DNA of 64,000 nucleotides. Source: Kosakonia cowanii JCM 10956 = DSM 18146. GTDB taxonomy: Bacteria; Pseudomonadota; Gammaproteobacteria; Enterobacterales; Enterobacteriaceae. Under the pieces are notes generated by a model, which had not been told where the DNA came from, did not search any database, and worked only from the letters and a program-made list of their open reading frames with translations. The stretch lies in the NCBI RefSeq assembly GCF_001975225.1, contig NZ_CP019445.1, positions 1,302,001 through 1,366,000 on the forward strand, given 5' to 3'. How positions within the stretch are numbered: the first letter of the stretch is position 1; each line of letters opens with the position of its first letter. This document shows, piece after piece, positions 29,931-38,425 of this stretch. The translations under genes were made by a program, and so were the position numbers.

Positions 29931-30680
29931 TTAAAACCAGCTGCGCTCCGGCACCTGCGGTTCGGTACGATCCGCGCGCGGCATCTCAACCGGCTGCGAA
30001 GAGAGCTCTTTCGCCCACAGATCGGCCACCCATTTGACGCCCTTCGCGGTGAAGCGCGCCTGCGACCAGCTGTGGCTGTTTTCGCCCACGCCGCCATGCA
30101 CGGTGAAGTAACCCGCATCGATATGGTACTGCGGCGGCATCAACGCACCGTTTACCCGCTGCATGATATTGCGCTCCAGCAAAAAGCGGCGGAACTGCGG
30201 CTCTTTCACGCGCAGCATTTTGCACAGCTGGCGGAAACCGAGCGACTCTTCAACCCGCACATACTGGTCGAAAAACTCCGCTTTAGGCGCAGTAATGGCA
30301 AGCTGCGCTTCCGCACGCTGGCGCTTTTCATACTGCTCCGCCCAGGCGCGTGCCGCTGCGGCAGGATTGGTAAAATCCGGCAGGCCGACGGTTTTTTCGC
30401 GCTCCTGCCAGCGATCGAGCATTTCGGCGGTAAAAGCCGGAGAAAGGCGTGAAACCGTCAACAGTGAGTCGCGCTTGTTGAGCAAAAACTCCTGCCGCAT
30501 TTCGCCCTCGCGCTCGTAAGCATTGGCGCTTACCGGCTGGGAAAGACGTTGCGCAGTTTCCAGGCTTTTAACCATCCGTTTGACTTCGGCATGGGTTACG
30601 CCCGTCAGCTTCGCGATTTCGCGGCTGCTGATGGTCGACGCGGCAGCCTGCGAATTGAGATGTTCACCAGAGATCTGCAT
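29931..30680 (-). CDS. Orphan phage-type antirepressor, Rha-like N-terminus plus KilAC domain
   Basis: 249 residues from ATG 30680, with AAGGAG five bases upstream; a GTG at 30686 would overlap that RBS. The N-terminal part (about 15-95) resembles the phage Rha domain: ISSREIAKLTGVTHAEVKRM, then LLNKRDSLLTVSRLS and MLDRWQEREK. The C-terminal part (about 130-225) matches the KilAC/ANT antirepressor domain: AEFFDQYVRVEESLGFRQLC, LLERNIM, YFTVHGG, FTAKGVKWVADLW. No phage genes adjoin it; it sits between epd and tktA, where E. coli has yggC-yggF and cmtAB. A LexA-like box covers its promoter. The role is unknown: perhaps a domesticated SOS-induced regulator acting on resident prophage repressors (inference). 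Confidence 0.8.
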   Translation of the reverse strand: MQISGEHLNSQAAASTISSREIAKLTGVTHAEVKRMVKSLETAQRLSQPVSANAYEREGEMRQEFLLNKRDSLLTVSRLSPAFTAEMLDRWQEREKTVGLPDFTNPAAAARAWAEQYEKRQRAEAQLAITAPKAEFFDQYVRVEESLGFRQLCKMLRVKEPQFRRFLLERNIMQRVNGALMPPQYHIDAGYFTVHGGVGENSHSWSQARFTAKGVKWVADLWAKELSSQPVEMPRADRTEPQVPERSWF

Positions 30681-30723
30681 GTTCACTCCTTACTCAAACT
30701 CACATCAGTTAAGGTGAGGAAAT

Positions 30724-30751
30724 AGTATACAACTTACTGGATAGATATCCA
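30724..30751 (-). promoter_or_regulatory. Candidate promoter of the antirepressor gene
   Basis: Minus-strand TGGATA (30746-30751, 4 of 6 to the -35), a 16-base spacer and TATACT (30724-30729, 5 of 6 to the -10). The LexA-like box overlaps the -35 and spacer, a position expected to block polymerase. Confidence 0.55.
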
Positions 30752-30754
30752 GTA
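30735..30754. promoter_or_regulatory. LexA (SOS) box upstream of the antirepressor gene
   Basis: TACTGGATAGATATCCAGTA is a perfect inverted repeat with 9-base arms and spacer GA. It has the required CTG-N10-CAG and agrees with the E. coli consensus TACTGTATATATATACAGTA at 17 of 20 bases. It ends 54 bases before the antirepressor ATG. Its other neighbour is the 3' end of tktA, so the antirepressor gene is the only plausible target. Confidence 0.85.
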
Positions 30755-30832
30755 TATTTTTTACGCATAGATCAAGGGTGCTTTAAGAGCGTTGAGTAAA
30801 AAGAGGAGAGCGTGGTGAAGGCATAACGTAGA

Positions 30833-30866
30833 CGTGCCGGAGGGCGATGACGCCTGCTCCGGCACG
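30833..30866. repeat. REP-like hairpin downstream of tktA
   Basis: Arms CGTGCCGGAG and CTCCGGCACG (10 bases each) with a nested GGCG/CGCC stem. Part of the tktA 3' region. Confidence 0.55.
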
Positions 30867-30877
30867 GAATAGTGCAG

Positions 30878-30903
30878 ACCCGGTAAGCGAAACGCTACCG
30901 GGT
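30878..30903 (-). terminator. tktA 3' hairpin
   Basis: ACCCGGTA...TACCGGGT with inner GCG/CGC, eight bases past the tktA stop. No strong U-run. Confidence 0.55.
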
Positions 30904-30911
30904 AATGGGGA

Positions 30912-32903
30912 TTACAGCAGCTCTTTGGCTTTGGCGACCACGTTATCTACGGTGAAGCCAAACTCTTCGAACAGCAGCTCTGCCGGCGCAGACTCACCGA
31001 AGGTGGTCATGCCAACAACCGCGCCGTTCAGGCCGGTGTATTTGCACCAGAAGTCGGCGATACCGGCTTCCACCGCCACGCGCGCGCTGACCGCTTTCGG
31101 CAGCACCGCTTCACGGTAAGCAGCATCCTGCTTGTCGAAGGTGTCGGTAGACGGCATGGAGACCACGCGCGCTTTCACGCCTTCAGCCGTCAGACGTTCC
31201 CATGCAGCAACGGCCAGCTCCACTTCAGAACCGGTGGCGATGAAGATCAGCTGCGGCTGACCGTCACAATCTTTCAGCACGTAACCGCCGCGAGCGATAT
31301 CCGCCAGCTGCTGCTCGGTACGCTCCTGCTGCGCCAGGTTCTGGCGAGAGAGGATCAGCGCCGTCGGGCCGTCGTGACGCTCAACGCCATATTTCCACGC
31401 AACCGCAGATTCCACCTGGTCACACGGACGCCAGGTGCTGACGTTCGGGGTCAGGCGCAGAGAAGCAACCTGCTCAACCGGCTGGTGCGTCGGGCCATCT
31501 TCACCCAGACCGATGGAGTCGTGGGTGTAAACCAGCACCTGACGCTGCTTCATCAACGCCGCCATACGTACCGCGTTACGCGCATACTCGACGAACATCA
31601 GGAAGGTGGAGGTGTACGGCACAAAACCGCCGTGCAGAGAGATGCCGTTGGCAATCGCGGTCATACCGAACTCGCGCACGCCGTAGTGAATGTAGTTGCC
31701 TGCGGCATCTTCATTGATCGCTTTCGAGCCGGACCACAGAGTCAGGTTGGAAGGCGCGAGGTCAGCGGAACCGCCAAGGAACTCCGGCAGCAGCGGGCCA
31801 AACGCTTCGATAGCGTTTTGGGAAGCTTTACGGCTGGCGATTTTCGCCGGGTTGGCCTGCAGTTTGGCAATGAACTCGTTGGCTTTCGCCGCGAAATCTT
31901 CCGGCATCTCGCCTTTCATACGACGCGTGAATTCGGCAGCCAGCTCCGGGAACGCTTTCGCGTAAGCGGCGAACTTCTCGTTCCATGCAGACTCTTTCGC
32001 CTGACCCATTTCTTTCGCATCCCACTGCGCATAAATCTCAGACGGGATCTCAAACGGAGCGTGCTTCCAGCCCAGCTGTTCGCGGGTCAGCGCTACTTCC
32101 GCATCACCCAGCGGCGCGCCGTGGGAGTCGTGGGTACCGGCTTTGTTCGGCGAGCCGAAACCGATGATGGTTTTGCACATCAGCAGCGACGGTTTGTCGG
32201 TGACGCTGCGTGCTTCTTCAACGGCGCGTTTGATGGCGTCGGCATCGTGGCCGTCCACACCGCGCACCACGTGCCAGCCGTAGGCTTCAAAGCGTTTTGC
32301 GGTATCGTCGGTGAACCAGCCTTCAACGTGGCCGTCGATAGAGATGCCGTTGTCGTCGTAGAACGCAACGAGTTTGCCCAGCTTCAGCGTACCGGCCAGC
32401 GAGCAGGCTTCGTGAGAGATGCCTTCCATCATGCAGCCGTCGCCCATAAAGGCGTAGGTGAAGTGGTCAACAATATCATGACCCGGACGGTTGAACTGTG
32501 CGGCCAGCGTCTTCTCGGCAATCGCCATACCGACTGCGTTTGCAATCCCCTGACCCAGCGGGCCGGTGGTGGTTTCAACGCCTGCGGTGTAACCCACTTC
32601 CGGGTGACCCGGCGTTTTGGAGTGCAGCTGGCGGAAGTTCTGCAGTTCGGTAATCGGCAGATCGTAGCCGGTGAGATGCAGCAGGCTGTAGATCAGCATC
32701 GAGCCGTGACCATTGGACAGCACAAAGCGGTCGCGGTCAGCCCATGCAGGATTCGTCGGGTTATGGTTCAGGAAATCACGCCATAACACTTCGGCGATGT
32801 CTGCCATGCCCATCGGGGCTCCCGGGTGACCGGATTTGGCTTTCTGTACCGCGTCCATGCTCAGCGCACGAATAGCATTGGCAAGCTCTTTACGTGAGGA
32901 CAT
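30912..32903 (-). CDS. tktA: Transketolase A
   Basis: 663 residues, as in E. coli TktA. The thiamine diphosphate motif [18 protein letters not shown] lies near 155. The pyrimidine domain has [17 protein letters not shown] (about 469), and a C-terminal transketolase domain follows. It transfers two-carbon units in the non-oxidative pentose phosphate pathway, producing the erythrose-4-P used by Epd nearby. Monocistronic and divergent from loiP across 277 bases. Confidence 0.97.
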   Translation of the reverse strand: MSSRKELANAIRALSMDAVQKAKSGHPGAPMGMADIAEVLWRDFLNHNPTNPAWADRDRFVLSNGHGSMLIYSLLHLTGYDLPITELQNFRQLHSKTPGHPEVGYTAGVETTTGPLGQGIANAVGMAIAEKTLAAQFNRPGHDIVDHFTYAFMGDGCMMEGISHEACSLAGTLKLGKLVAFYDDNGISIDGHVEGWFTDDTAKRFEAYGWHVVRGVDGHDADAIKRAVEEARSVTDKPSLLMCKTIIGFGSPNKAGTHDSHGAPLGDAEVALTREQLGWKHAPFEIPSEIYAQWDAKEMGQAKESAWNEKFAAYAKAFPELAAEFTRRMKGEMPEDFAAKANEFIAKLQANPAKIASRKASQNAIEAFGPLLPEFLGGSADLAPSNLTLWSGSKAINEDAAGNYIHYGVREFGMTAIANGISLHGGFVPYTSTFLMFVEYARNAVRMAALMKQRQVLVYTHDSIGLGEDGPTHQPVEQVASLRLTPNVSTWRPCDQVESAVAWKYGVERHDGPTALILSRQNLAQQERTEQQLADIARGGYVLKDCDGQPQLIFIATGSEVELAVAAWERLTAEGVKARVVSMPSTDTFDKQDAAYREAVLPKAVSARVAVEAGIADFWCKYTGLNGAVVGMTTFGESAPAELLFEEFGFTVDNVVAKAKELL

Positions 32904-33180
32904 TTTGACTCCAGATCGGACTGTTAAGGGCTAATCCCGTAACGACTTGACGACAGCGCGTTTTGGGCTACGCCGGAAAAAAGTGCCAACAATGTAACCC
33001 AAGCGGGTAATCATGTACATGGAGCATCCTTTTGCGCTTCAGAAATCTCTGGAAGCCGCTCGCAAGTTGCGCAATCTCCTCGCCCGTCCAACACTCTCTT
33101 CTTTATACTGGCGTTCACCGCCCTCTCGTGTAGAAGATCGGCGGAGCAAAAAACGACTCAATCATTGCGGAAGATAATAA

Positions 33181-33939
33181 ATGAAAATTCGCCCAGCCCT
33201 CCTTGCCCTGGGAATGACGACCCTGCTTGCCGGTTGTCAGAACATGGATTCAAACGGTTTTCTCAGCTCCGGCGCGGAGGCCTTTCAGGCTTACACCCTG
33301 AGCGATGCGCAGGTTATTGCCCTGAGTGACGACGCCTGTAAGCAGATGGACAGCAAAGCTACCATCGCACCGGCAAGCAGCGAATACAGCCAACGCGTGA
33401 ACAAAATTGCTGCCGCCCTTGGCGACAACATCAACGGCCAGCCGGTGAACTACAAGGTGTATGTCACTAAAGACGTTAACGCCTTTGCAATGGCGAATGG
33501 CTGCATCCGCGTCTACAGCGGCCTGATGGATATGATGACCGACAATGAAGTGGAAGCGGTAGTTGGCCACGAAATGGGCCACGTTGCGCTTGGTCACGTG
33601 AAGAAAGGGATGCAGGTGGCGCTCGGTACCAACGCGGTGCGCGCAGCGGCAGCCTCGGCGGGCGGCGTGGTTGGTAGCTTGTCCCAGTCGCAGCTTGGCG
33701 CGCTCGGGGAAAAACTGGTCAACTCACAATTCTCCCAGCGTCAGGAGTCGGAAGCGGATGACTACTCTTACGACCTGCTGCGTAAGCGCGGCATTAACCC
33801 GGTCGGTTTAGCCACCAGCTTCGAAAAACTGGCGAAGATGGACCAGGGCCGTCAAAGCTCAATGTTTGACGATCACCCGGCTTCAGAAGCCCGTGCCCAG
33901 CACATTCGCGATCGTATGGCCGCAGACGGCATCAAGTAA
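33181..33939 (+). CDS. loiP: Outer-membrane metalloprotease LoiP (YggG), lipoprotein
   Basis: 252 residues. Lipoprotein signal with lipobox LLAGC, modified Cys at residue 19. The M48 zinc motif HEMGH is at 130-134, with the third ligand Glu in SEADDYSYD near 195. An Oma1/BepA-like protease; in E. coli it is induced at low osmolarity and works with YcaL/BepA. RBS GGAAG lies upstream of the ATG. In E. coli speB follows it; here speA does. Confidence 0.95.
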   Translation: MKIRPALLALGMTTLLAGCQNMDSNGFLSSGAEAFQAYTLSDAQVIALSDDACKQMDSKATIAPASSEYSQRVNKIAAALGDNINGQPVNYKVYVTKDVNAFAMANGCIRVYSGLMDMMTDNEVEAVVGHEMGHVALGHVKKGMQVALGTNAVRAAAASAGGVVGSLSQSQLGALGEKLVNSQFSQRQESEADDYSYDLLRKRGINPVGLATSFEKLAKMDQGRQSSMFDDHPASEARAQHIRDRMAADGIK

Positions 33940-33944
33940 TCAAT

Positions 33945-33970
33945 AAAGGAGGCGCTTGCCTCCTTTTTAT
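33945..33970 (+). terminator. loiP terminator
   Basis: AAAGGAGGC-GCTT-GCCTCCTTT followed by TTATTA, six bases past the stop. Confidence 0.9.
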
Positions 33971-33995
33971 TACGTCCCGGCAGCGCCGATAAAAA

Positions 33996-34027
33996 AATCC
34001 CCTCCGGGCCTGGGCCGGGAGGGGATT
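33996..34027 (-). terminator. speA terminator
   Basis: Arms AATCCCCTCC and GGAGGGGATT around an 12-base loop; on the minus strand it runs into TTTTTTTATC. A second gene after speA is therefore excluded. Confidence 0.88.
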
Positions 34028-34059
34028 GATTTCATTGCGGCTCACGCCGTGAGATGAGG

Positions 34060-36036
34060 TTACTCATCTTCCAGATAGGTATAGCCGTAGAGACCCGCTT
34101 CGAACTCTTCGAGGAACTGCTGCTGCAGCGCATCGTCCAGCCCGGTCTCTTTAACCTGATCGCGGAACTGGGTTAACAGCTTGCCCGGATCGAGCTGCAC
34201 GTACTCCAGCATATCGGCCACGGTATCGCCTTCATCAGAAAGCTCCACTTCCACGCTGCCATCCGGGAAGACAAACACGTCAACCGCTTCGGTATCACCG
34301 AACAGGTTGTGCATGTTGCCGAGGATCTCCTGATAGGCACCGACCATAAAGAAGCCCAGCATCGGCGGGTTCTCCGGATCGTACTCCGGCATTGGCATCG
34401 TTGTGGCAATGCCGTCACCATCGACATAGTGATCGATAGCACCATCGGAGTCACAGGTAATATCCAGCAGCACCGCACGGCGCTCCGGCGCATGGTTCAA
34501 CCCTTCCAGCGGCAGCACCGGGAAGAGCTGATCGATACCCCACGCATCCGGCATCGACTGGAACAGGGAGAAGTTGACGTACATCTTGTCCGCCATACGC
34601 TCCTGCAGTTCGTCGATAATCGGACGGTGCGCACGGTTGCTCGGATCGAGCTGCTTCTGCACTTCATGGCACATGTTCAGGTAGAGCTGCTCTGCCCACG
34701 CGCGCTCTTGCAGGCTAAAGGTGCCGGAAGAGTAACCAACGTGAATGTCGTGCAGATCCATCTGGCTATCATGCAGCCACTCGCGCAGCGAACGCCGCGT
34801 CCCCGGCTCGTGCATCTCCTGCCAGGTTTCCCACATGCTTTGCAGCGCGCGCGGCGCATCTTCCGCCGGCGCAATGGCCGGGGTATATTCGTTGCGCTCA
34901 ACGCCAATGATATTGGAGACCAGCACCGTATGGTGCGCAGTCACCGCGCGGCCCGATTCGGTGATCACCGTCGGGTGCGGCAAACCGTGCTCTTCACAGG
35001 CATCGCCAATCGCCCAGATAATGTTGTTCGCGTACTCGTTCAGGCCGTAGTTAACGGAGCAGTCGGATTGTGAACGGGTGCCTTCATAATCGACACCCAG
35101 GCCGCCGCCAACGTCGAAGCACTGAATATTCACGCCCAGCTTGTGCAACTCAACGTAGAAACGGGCAGACTCGCGCACGCCGGTGGCGATATCGCGAATA
35201 TTGGCCATCTGTGAACCGAGGTGGAAGTGCAGCAGTTGAATGCTGTCCAGACGACCGCGCTCACGCAGCATCTCAACCAGTTGCAGCACCTGCGTCGCCG
35301 CCAGGCCAAACTTCGACTTCTCACCGCCGGAGGATTGCCATTTGCCGGAGCCTTGCGATGCCAGACGCGCACGCACGCCAAGGCGCGGGATCACGTTCAG
35401 ACGTTCAGCTTCTTCCAGCACGATGGCGATTTCGCTCATCTTCTCGATAACCAAATAGACCTTGTGGCCCATCTTCTCGCCAATCAGCGCCAGGCGGATG
35501 TATTCACGGTCTTTATAGCCGTTACAGACGATCACTGAACGGGTCATGCCCGCATGGGCGAGTACCGCCATCAACTCCGCTTTTGAACCCGCTTCCAGCC
35601 CCAGCGGTTCGCCGGAGTGGATCAGGGATTCAATGACGCGACGGTGCTGGTTAACCTTGATTGGGTAAACCAGGAAGTAGTCGCCGTTATAACCATAGGA
35701 TTCACGCGCGCGTTTGAAGGCGGCGTTAATCGAGCGCAGACGGTGTTGCAGGATCTGCGGGAAGCAGAAGAGCGCCGGTAAACGCTGGCCCTGCGCTTCT
35801 CGCGCTTTTACCAGCTGTGCCAGATCGACACGCGCCTCGGGGACATCCGGATCGGGGCACACGCTGATGTGGCCCAGCTCGTTGACGTCATAGTAGTTAT
35901 TGCCCCACCAGGCAATATTGTAAGTCCGTAGCATCTTGCTGGCTTCCTGGGAGCTCATCGCTACCTCCTGCATGGAACGTAGTGCACCGTGTTCGCCTGC
36001 TGACGAAGGCGAAACTGAAGAGATGTCGTCAGACAT
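34060..36036 (-). CDS. speA: Biosynthetic arginine decarboxylase
   Basis: 658 residues from [20 protein letters not shown], as in E. coli. PLP-dependent alanine-racemase-like barrel; the PLP lysine is in [13 protein letters not shown] near 127. [11 protein letters not shown] holds the phosphate-binding glycines. The [10 protein letters not shown] region carries substrate contacts. It makes agmatine from arginine for putrescine synthesis. The usual neighbour speB (agmatinase) is missing downstream. yqgB precedes it, as in E. coli. Confidence 0.97.
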   Translation of the reverse strand: MSDDISSVSPSSAGEHGALRSMQEVAMSSQEASKMLRTYNIAWWGNNYYDVNELGHISVCPDPDVPEARVDLAQLVKAREAQGQRLPALFCFPQILQHRLRSINAAFKRARESYGYNGDYFLVYPIKVNQHRRVIESLIHSGEPLGLEAGSKAELMAVLAHAGMTRSVIVCNGYKDREYIRLALIGEKMGHKVYLVIEKMSEIAIVLEEAERLNVIPRLGVRARLASQGSGKWQSSGGEKSKFGLAATQVLQLVEMLRERGRLDSIQLLHFHLGSQMANIRDIATGVRESARFYVELHKLGVNIQCFDVGGGLGVDYEGTRSQSDCSVNYGLNEYANNIIWAIGDACEEHGLPHPTVITESGRAVTAHHTVLVSNIIGVERNEYTPAIAPAEDAPRALQSMWETWQEMHEPGTRRSLREWLHDSQMDLHDIHVGYSSGTFSLQERAWAEQLYLNMCHEVQKQLDPSNRAHRPIIDELQERMADKMYVNFSLFQSMPDAWGIDQLFPVLPLEGLNHAPERRAVLLDITCDSDGAIDHYVDGDGIATTMPMPEYDPENPPMLGFFMVGAYQEILGNMHNLFGDTEAVDVFVFPDGSVEVELSDEGDTVADMLEYVQLDPGKLLTQFRDQVKETGLDDALQQQFLEEFEAGLYGYTYLEDE

Positions 36037-36044
36037 TGCGAACC

Positions 36045-36224
36045 TCACTTAATTAAAGTGTATACCCTGTAAACGTCACGCTGCTCATTGGCGAGGCGAA
36101 GCGACACGGGGATGAAATAGTTGACTACTATCGCAGTGACACATAGCGATAACAACCCATAAACAGCCATGATTTTCGGCATAACATGCCAAAGCACCGA
36201 CTGCGCGACCGGTTTCTGGTTCAT
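36045..36224 (-). CDS. yqgB: Small protein YqgB homologue, C-terminally extended
   Basis: 59 residues from [15 protein letters not shown]. It shares with E. coli YqgB (43 residues) the start M-N-x-K-P-V-A-Q, the YGLLS segment and AIVVN, and lies in the same place just upstream of speA. The C-terminus is longer ([20 protein letters not shown]). The middle is hydrophobic, possibly one membrane segment (about 20-42). Function poorly known; in E. coli it is an acid-adaptation-linked small protein. It could act as a speA leader peptide. Confidence 0.65.
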   Translation of the reverse strand: MNQKPVAQSVLWHVMPKIMAVYGLLSLCVTAIVVNYFIPVSLRLANEQRDVYRVYTLIK

Positions 36225-36643
36225 ATGATAGTAAAACATCTGTCCGGACCCGAGTATGACAGGCCGGCGAAACCACGAGAAAACTCCTGATGCTCAGGAG
36301 AGCCCTTGTTCAGTTATCACAATGCCTTACCGGCCCTGGAGTCCTGAGAAGCGCCGAAATGGGGATAACATCGGCTGGTTTGCAGATCAGAGATGCGAAT
36401 GATGGGAAATGCGTGCACGTCAGAACGACGCGGCAGAATATTCGGAAAACGACGGTTCATTATTTCGTATCACCTCCACGCAAGCCATGACGACCCGCGA
36501 CAAGCCAAAGCCATTAAATACACTGCTTAACCCGGCTGGAAGTGGCGACACAGCAGCGATGCCGTGCGCTTTTTTGATGAGCCGCGCGCGGCGTTTTATA
36601 CCGATAACCAGGTGAAAAAGCAAAATAAAAAAGGCCTTCTTGC

Positions 36644-36716
36644 CCCATTGCCAGGAAAATTTTCCGTGACAGAGTGTGTCAGGAGACGACGCAGATCAAA
36701 AAACGCTGGCAATGGG
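36644..36716. repeat. Long-range inverted repeat upstream of metK
   Basis: CCCATTGCCAG (36644-36654) and its exact complement CTGGCAATGGG (36706-36716) are 51 bases apart. The loop contains GAAAATTTTC. It ends 20 bases before the first Met box. Function unknown. Confidence 0.5.
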
Positions 36717-36730
36717 ATGAATAAGTAACC

Positions 36731-36768
36731 TAAAATAGCCGTCCAGATGTTAATCCGTCCAGACCGAT
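36731..36768 (+). promoter_or_regulatory. metK promoter -10 and tandem Met boxes (MetJ operator)
   Basis: TAAAAT at 36731-36736 is a -10-like hexamer. Four contiguous 8-mers follow: AGCCGTCC, AGATGTTA, ATCCGTCC, AGACCGAT. They resemble the MetJ consensus AGACGTCT, mostly at the AG and GTC positions. The array starts about 130 bases before the metK ATG. MetJ with S-adenosylmethionine represses metK in E. coli. Confidence 0.7.
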
Positions 36769-36866
36769 TAACACACAGACTTCTTGTGTCATCTTTGCGT
36801 AGCCACCGCGAAGAGAGCCGAACACAGAATTCGATCCAACCGAATTACACCAGGTGAAAATTTATT

Positions 36867-38021
36867 ATGGCAAAACACCTTTTTACGTCCGAGTCCGTCT
36901 CTGAAGGGCATCCTGACAAAATTGCTGACCAAATTTCTGACGCTGTGCTGGATGCAATCCTCGAGCAGGACCCTAAAGCGCGCGTCGCTTGTGAAACGTA
37001 CGTGAAAACCGGCATGGTGCTGGTCGGTGGCGAAATCACCACCAGCGCATGGGTGGATATCGAAGAGATTACTCGTAACACCGTGCGCGAGATCGGCTAT
37101 GTTCACTCCGACATGGGCTTTGACGCCAACTCTTGCGCCGTACTGAGCGCAATCGGTAAGCAGTCCCCGGATATCAACCAGGGCGTTGACCGTGCCGATC
37201 CGCTGGAGCAGGGCGCGGGCGACCAGGGCCTGATGTTTGGCTATGCGACCAACGAAACTGACGTGCTGATGCCAGCGCCAATCACCTACGCTCACCGTCT
37301 GGTTGAACGCCAGGCTGAAGTGCGCAAAAACGGCACCCTGCCGTGGCTGCGTCCGGATGCGAAAAGCCAGGTCACCTTCCAGTACGACGACGGCAAAATC
37401 GTTGGCATTGATGCTGTAGTGCTCTCCACCCAGCATTCAGAAGATATCGATCAGAAATCACTGCAGGAAGCGGTGATGGAAGAGATCATCAAGCCGATCC
37501 TGCCGACCGAGTGGCTGAACGCCTCTACTAAATTCTTTATCAACCCGACCGGCCGCTTTGTGATCGGCGGCCCGATGGGCGACTGTGGTCTGACCGGCCG
37601 TAAAATCATCGTTGATACCTACGGCGGCATGGCCCGTCACGGCGGCGGCGCATTCTCCGGTAAAGATCCGTCGAAAGTTGACCGTTCCGCAGCGTACGCG
37701 GCGCGTTATGTAGCAAAAAACATCGTTGCTGCTGGCCTTGCCGACCGCTGTGAAATCCAGGTCTCCTACGCCATTGGCGTGGCAGAGCCGACCTCAATCA
37801 TGGTTGAAACCTTCGGCACTGAGAAGGTCTCCACCGAGCAGTTAACGCTGCTGGTTCGTGAGTTCTTCGACCTGCGTCCATACGGCCTGATTCAGATGCT
37901 GGATCTGCTGCACCCGATCTACAAAGAGACCGCTGCATACGGTCACTTCGGTCGCGAATCTTTCCCGTGGGAAAAAACCGACAAAGCCGCGCTGCTGCGC
38001 GACGCTGCCGGCCTGAAATAA
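36867..38021 (+). CDS. metK: S-adenosylmethionine synthase
   Basis: 384 residues. Motifs: [17 protein letters not shown] (about 12-28) for ATP/metal binding, [12 protein letters not shown] near 114, and the P-loop-like [19 protein letters not shown] near 257. It makes AdoMet from methionine and ATP, the substrate for RsmE and TrmB encoded nearby. Monocistronic, between the MetJ operator and a strong terminator. Highly biased codons. Confidence 0.98.
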   Translation: MAKHLFTSESVSEGHPDKIADQISDAVLDAILEQDPKARVACETYVKTGMVLVGGEITTSAWVDIEEITRNTVREIGYVHSDMGFDANSCAVLSAIGKQSPDINQGVDRADPLEQGAGDQGLMFGYATNETDVLMPAPITYAHRLVERQAEVRKNGTLPWLRPDAKSQVTFQYDDGKIVGIDAVVLSTQHSEDIDQKSLQEAVMEEIIKPILPTEWLNASTKFFINPTGRFVIGGPMGDCGLTGRKIIVDTYGGMARHGGGAFSGKDPSKVDRSAAYAARYVAKNIVAAGLADRCEIQVSYAIGVAEPTSIMVETFGTEKVSTEQLTLLVREFFDLRPYGLIQMLDLLHPIYKETAAYGHFGRESFPWEKTDKAALLRDAAGLK

Positions 38022-38042
38022 TCCGCTGACCGCACCGCTATC

Positions 38043-38067
38043 AAGGCCAGCCTCGCGCTGGCCTTTT
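38043..38067 (+). terminator. metK terminator
   Basis: AAGGCCAGC-CTCGC-GCTGGCCTT then TTTC, 22 bases past the stop. Confidence 0.9.
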
Positions 38068-38140
38068 TCATTTTTATGCGCGTTATGACCATCCAATGCC
38101 ATTTGTGCAGCTATACTCATTCTGCCCGTAACTATTTCAT

Positions 38141-38156
38141 TTGAAAGCGATTACAT
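38141..38156. promoter_or_regulatory. Upstream GalR/GalS-like operator of galP
   Basis: TTGAAAGCGATTACAT agrees with the gal operator pattern GTGNAANCGNTTNCAC at most positions. Its centre is 185 bases from the second operator, so a repression loop is possible. Confidence 0.5.
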
Positions 38157-38325
38157 CAGACACGACCCGAACCTTTCTCCTTCCCTCACCGACTGAAACC
38201 GTCACGCGTCATAATTGTTACATTACGCTTCGGTTTAGTCTGAAATAACGCCCTGCAATTAACCATTCATTGTCAAGAATCCTATAATCCTCAACACTTT
38301 TATTTACATTCGTGGCCTGCCCGAA

Positions 38326-38341
38326 ATGTAACCGATTACAC
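38326..38341. promoter_or_regulatory. Downstream GalR/GalS operator of galP
   Basis: ATGTAACCGATTACAC differs from the consensus operator GTGTAAGCGATTACAC at two bases. It is 84 bases upstream of the galP ATG. Confidence 0.7.
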
Positions 38342-38344
38342 TCA

Positions 38345-38360
38345 TGTGATGCATATCACG
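38345..38360 (+). promoter_or_regulatory. CRP site of galP
   Basis: TGTGATGCATATCACG matches TGTGA-N6-TCACA at 9 of 10 bases. It abuts the gal operator by three bases, so CRP activation and GalR/GalS repression would meet here. Confidence 0.75.
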
Positions 38361-38425
38361 ACTTTTCGCTTATGAGTGACCTAACGTTTATCTCGATAAA
38401 ATTCATAACATGAATGGAGGGCATA

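Larger units (their letters stand above)
36225..36866. promoter_or_regulatory. speA/yqgB-metK divergent intergenic region
   Basis: 642 bases with no clearly conserved protein; the short frames present (36290-36490 plus, 36420-36623 minus) have no family I recognise. The metK half holds the inverted repeat at 36644-36716 and the Met-box array at 36737-36768. E. coli keeps poorly conserved small genes (yqgC, yqgD) here. Confidence 0.5.

Noticed and set aside
29520-30911. Prophage remnant around the antirepressor
   Set aside because: Only one phage-type gene is present; no integrase, direct repeats or tRNA insertion site could be found.
31374-32786. 470-codon plus-strand frame opposite tktA
   Set aside because: Mirror frame of a highly codon-biased gene; composition typical of an antisense artefact.
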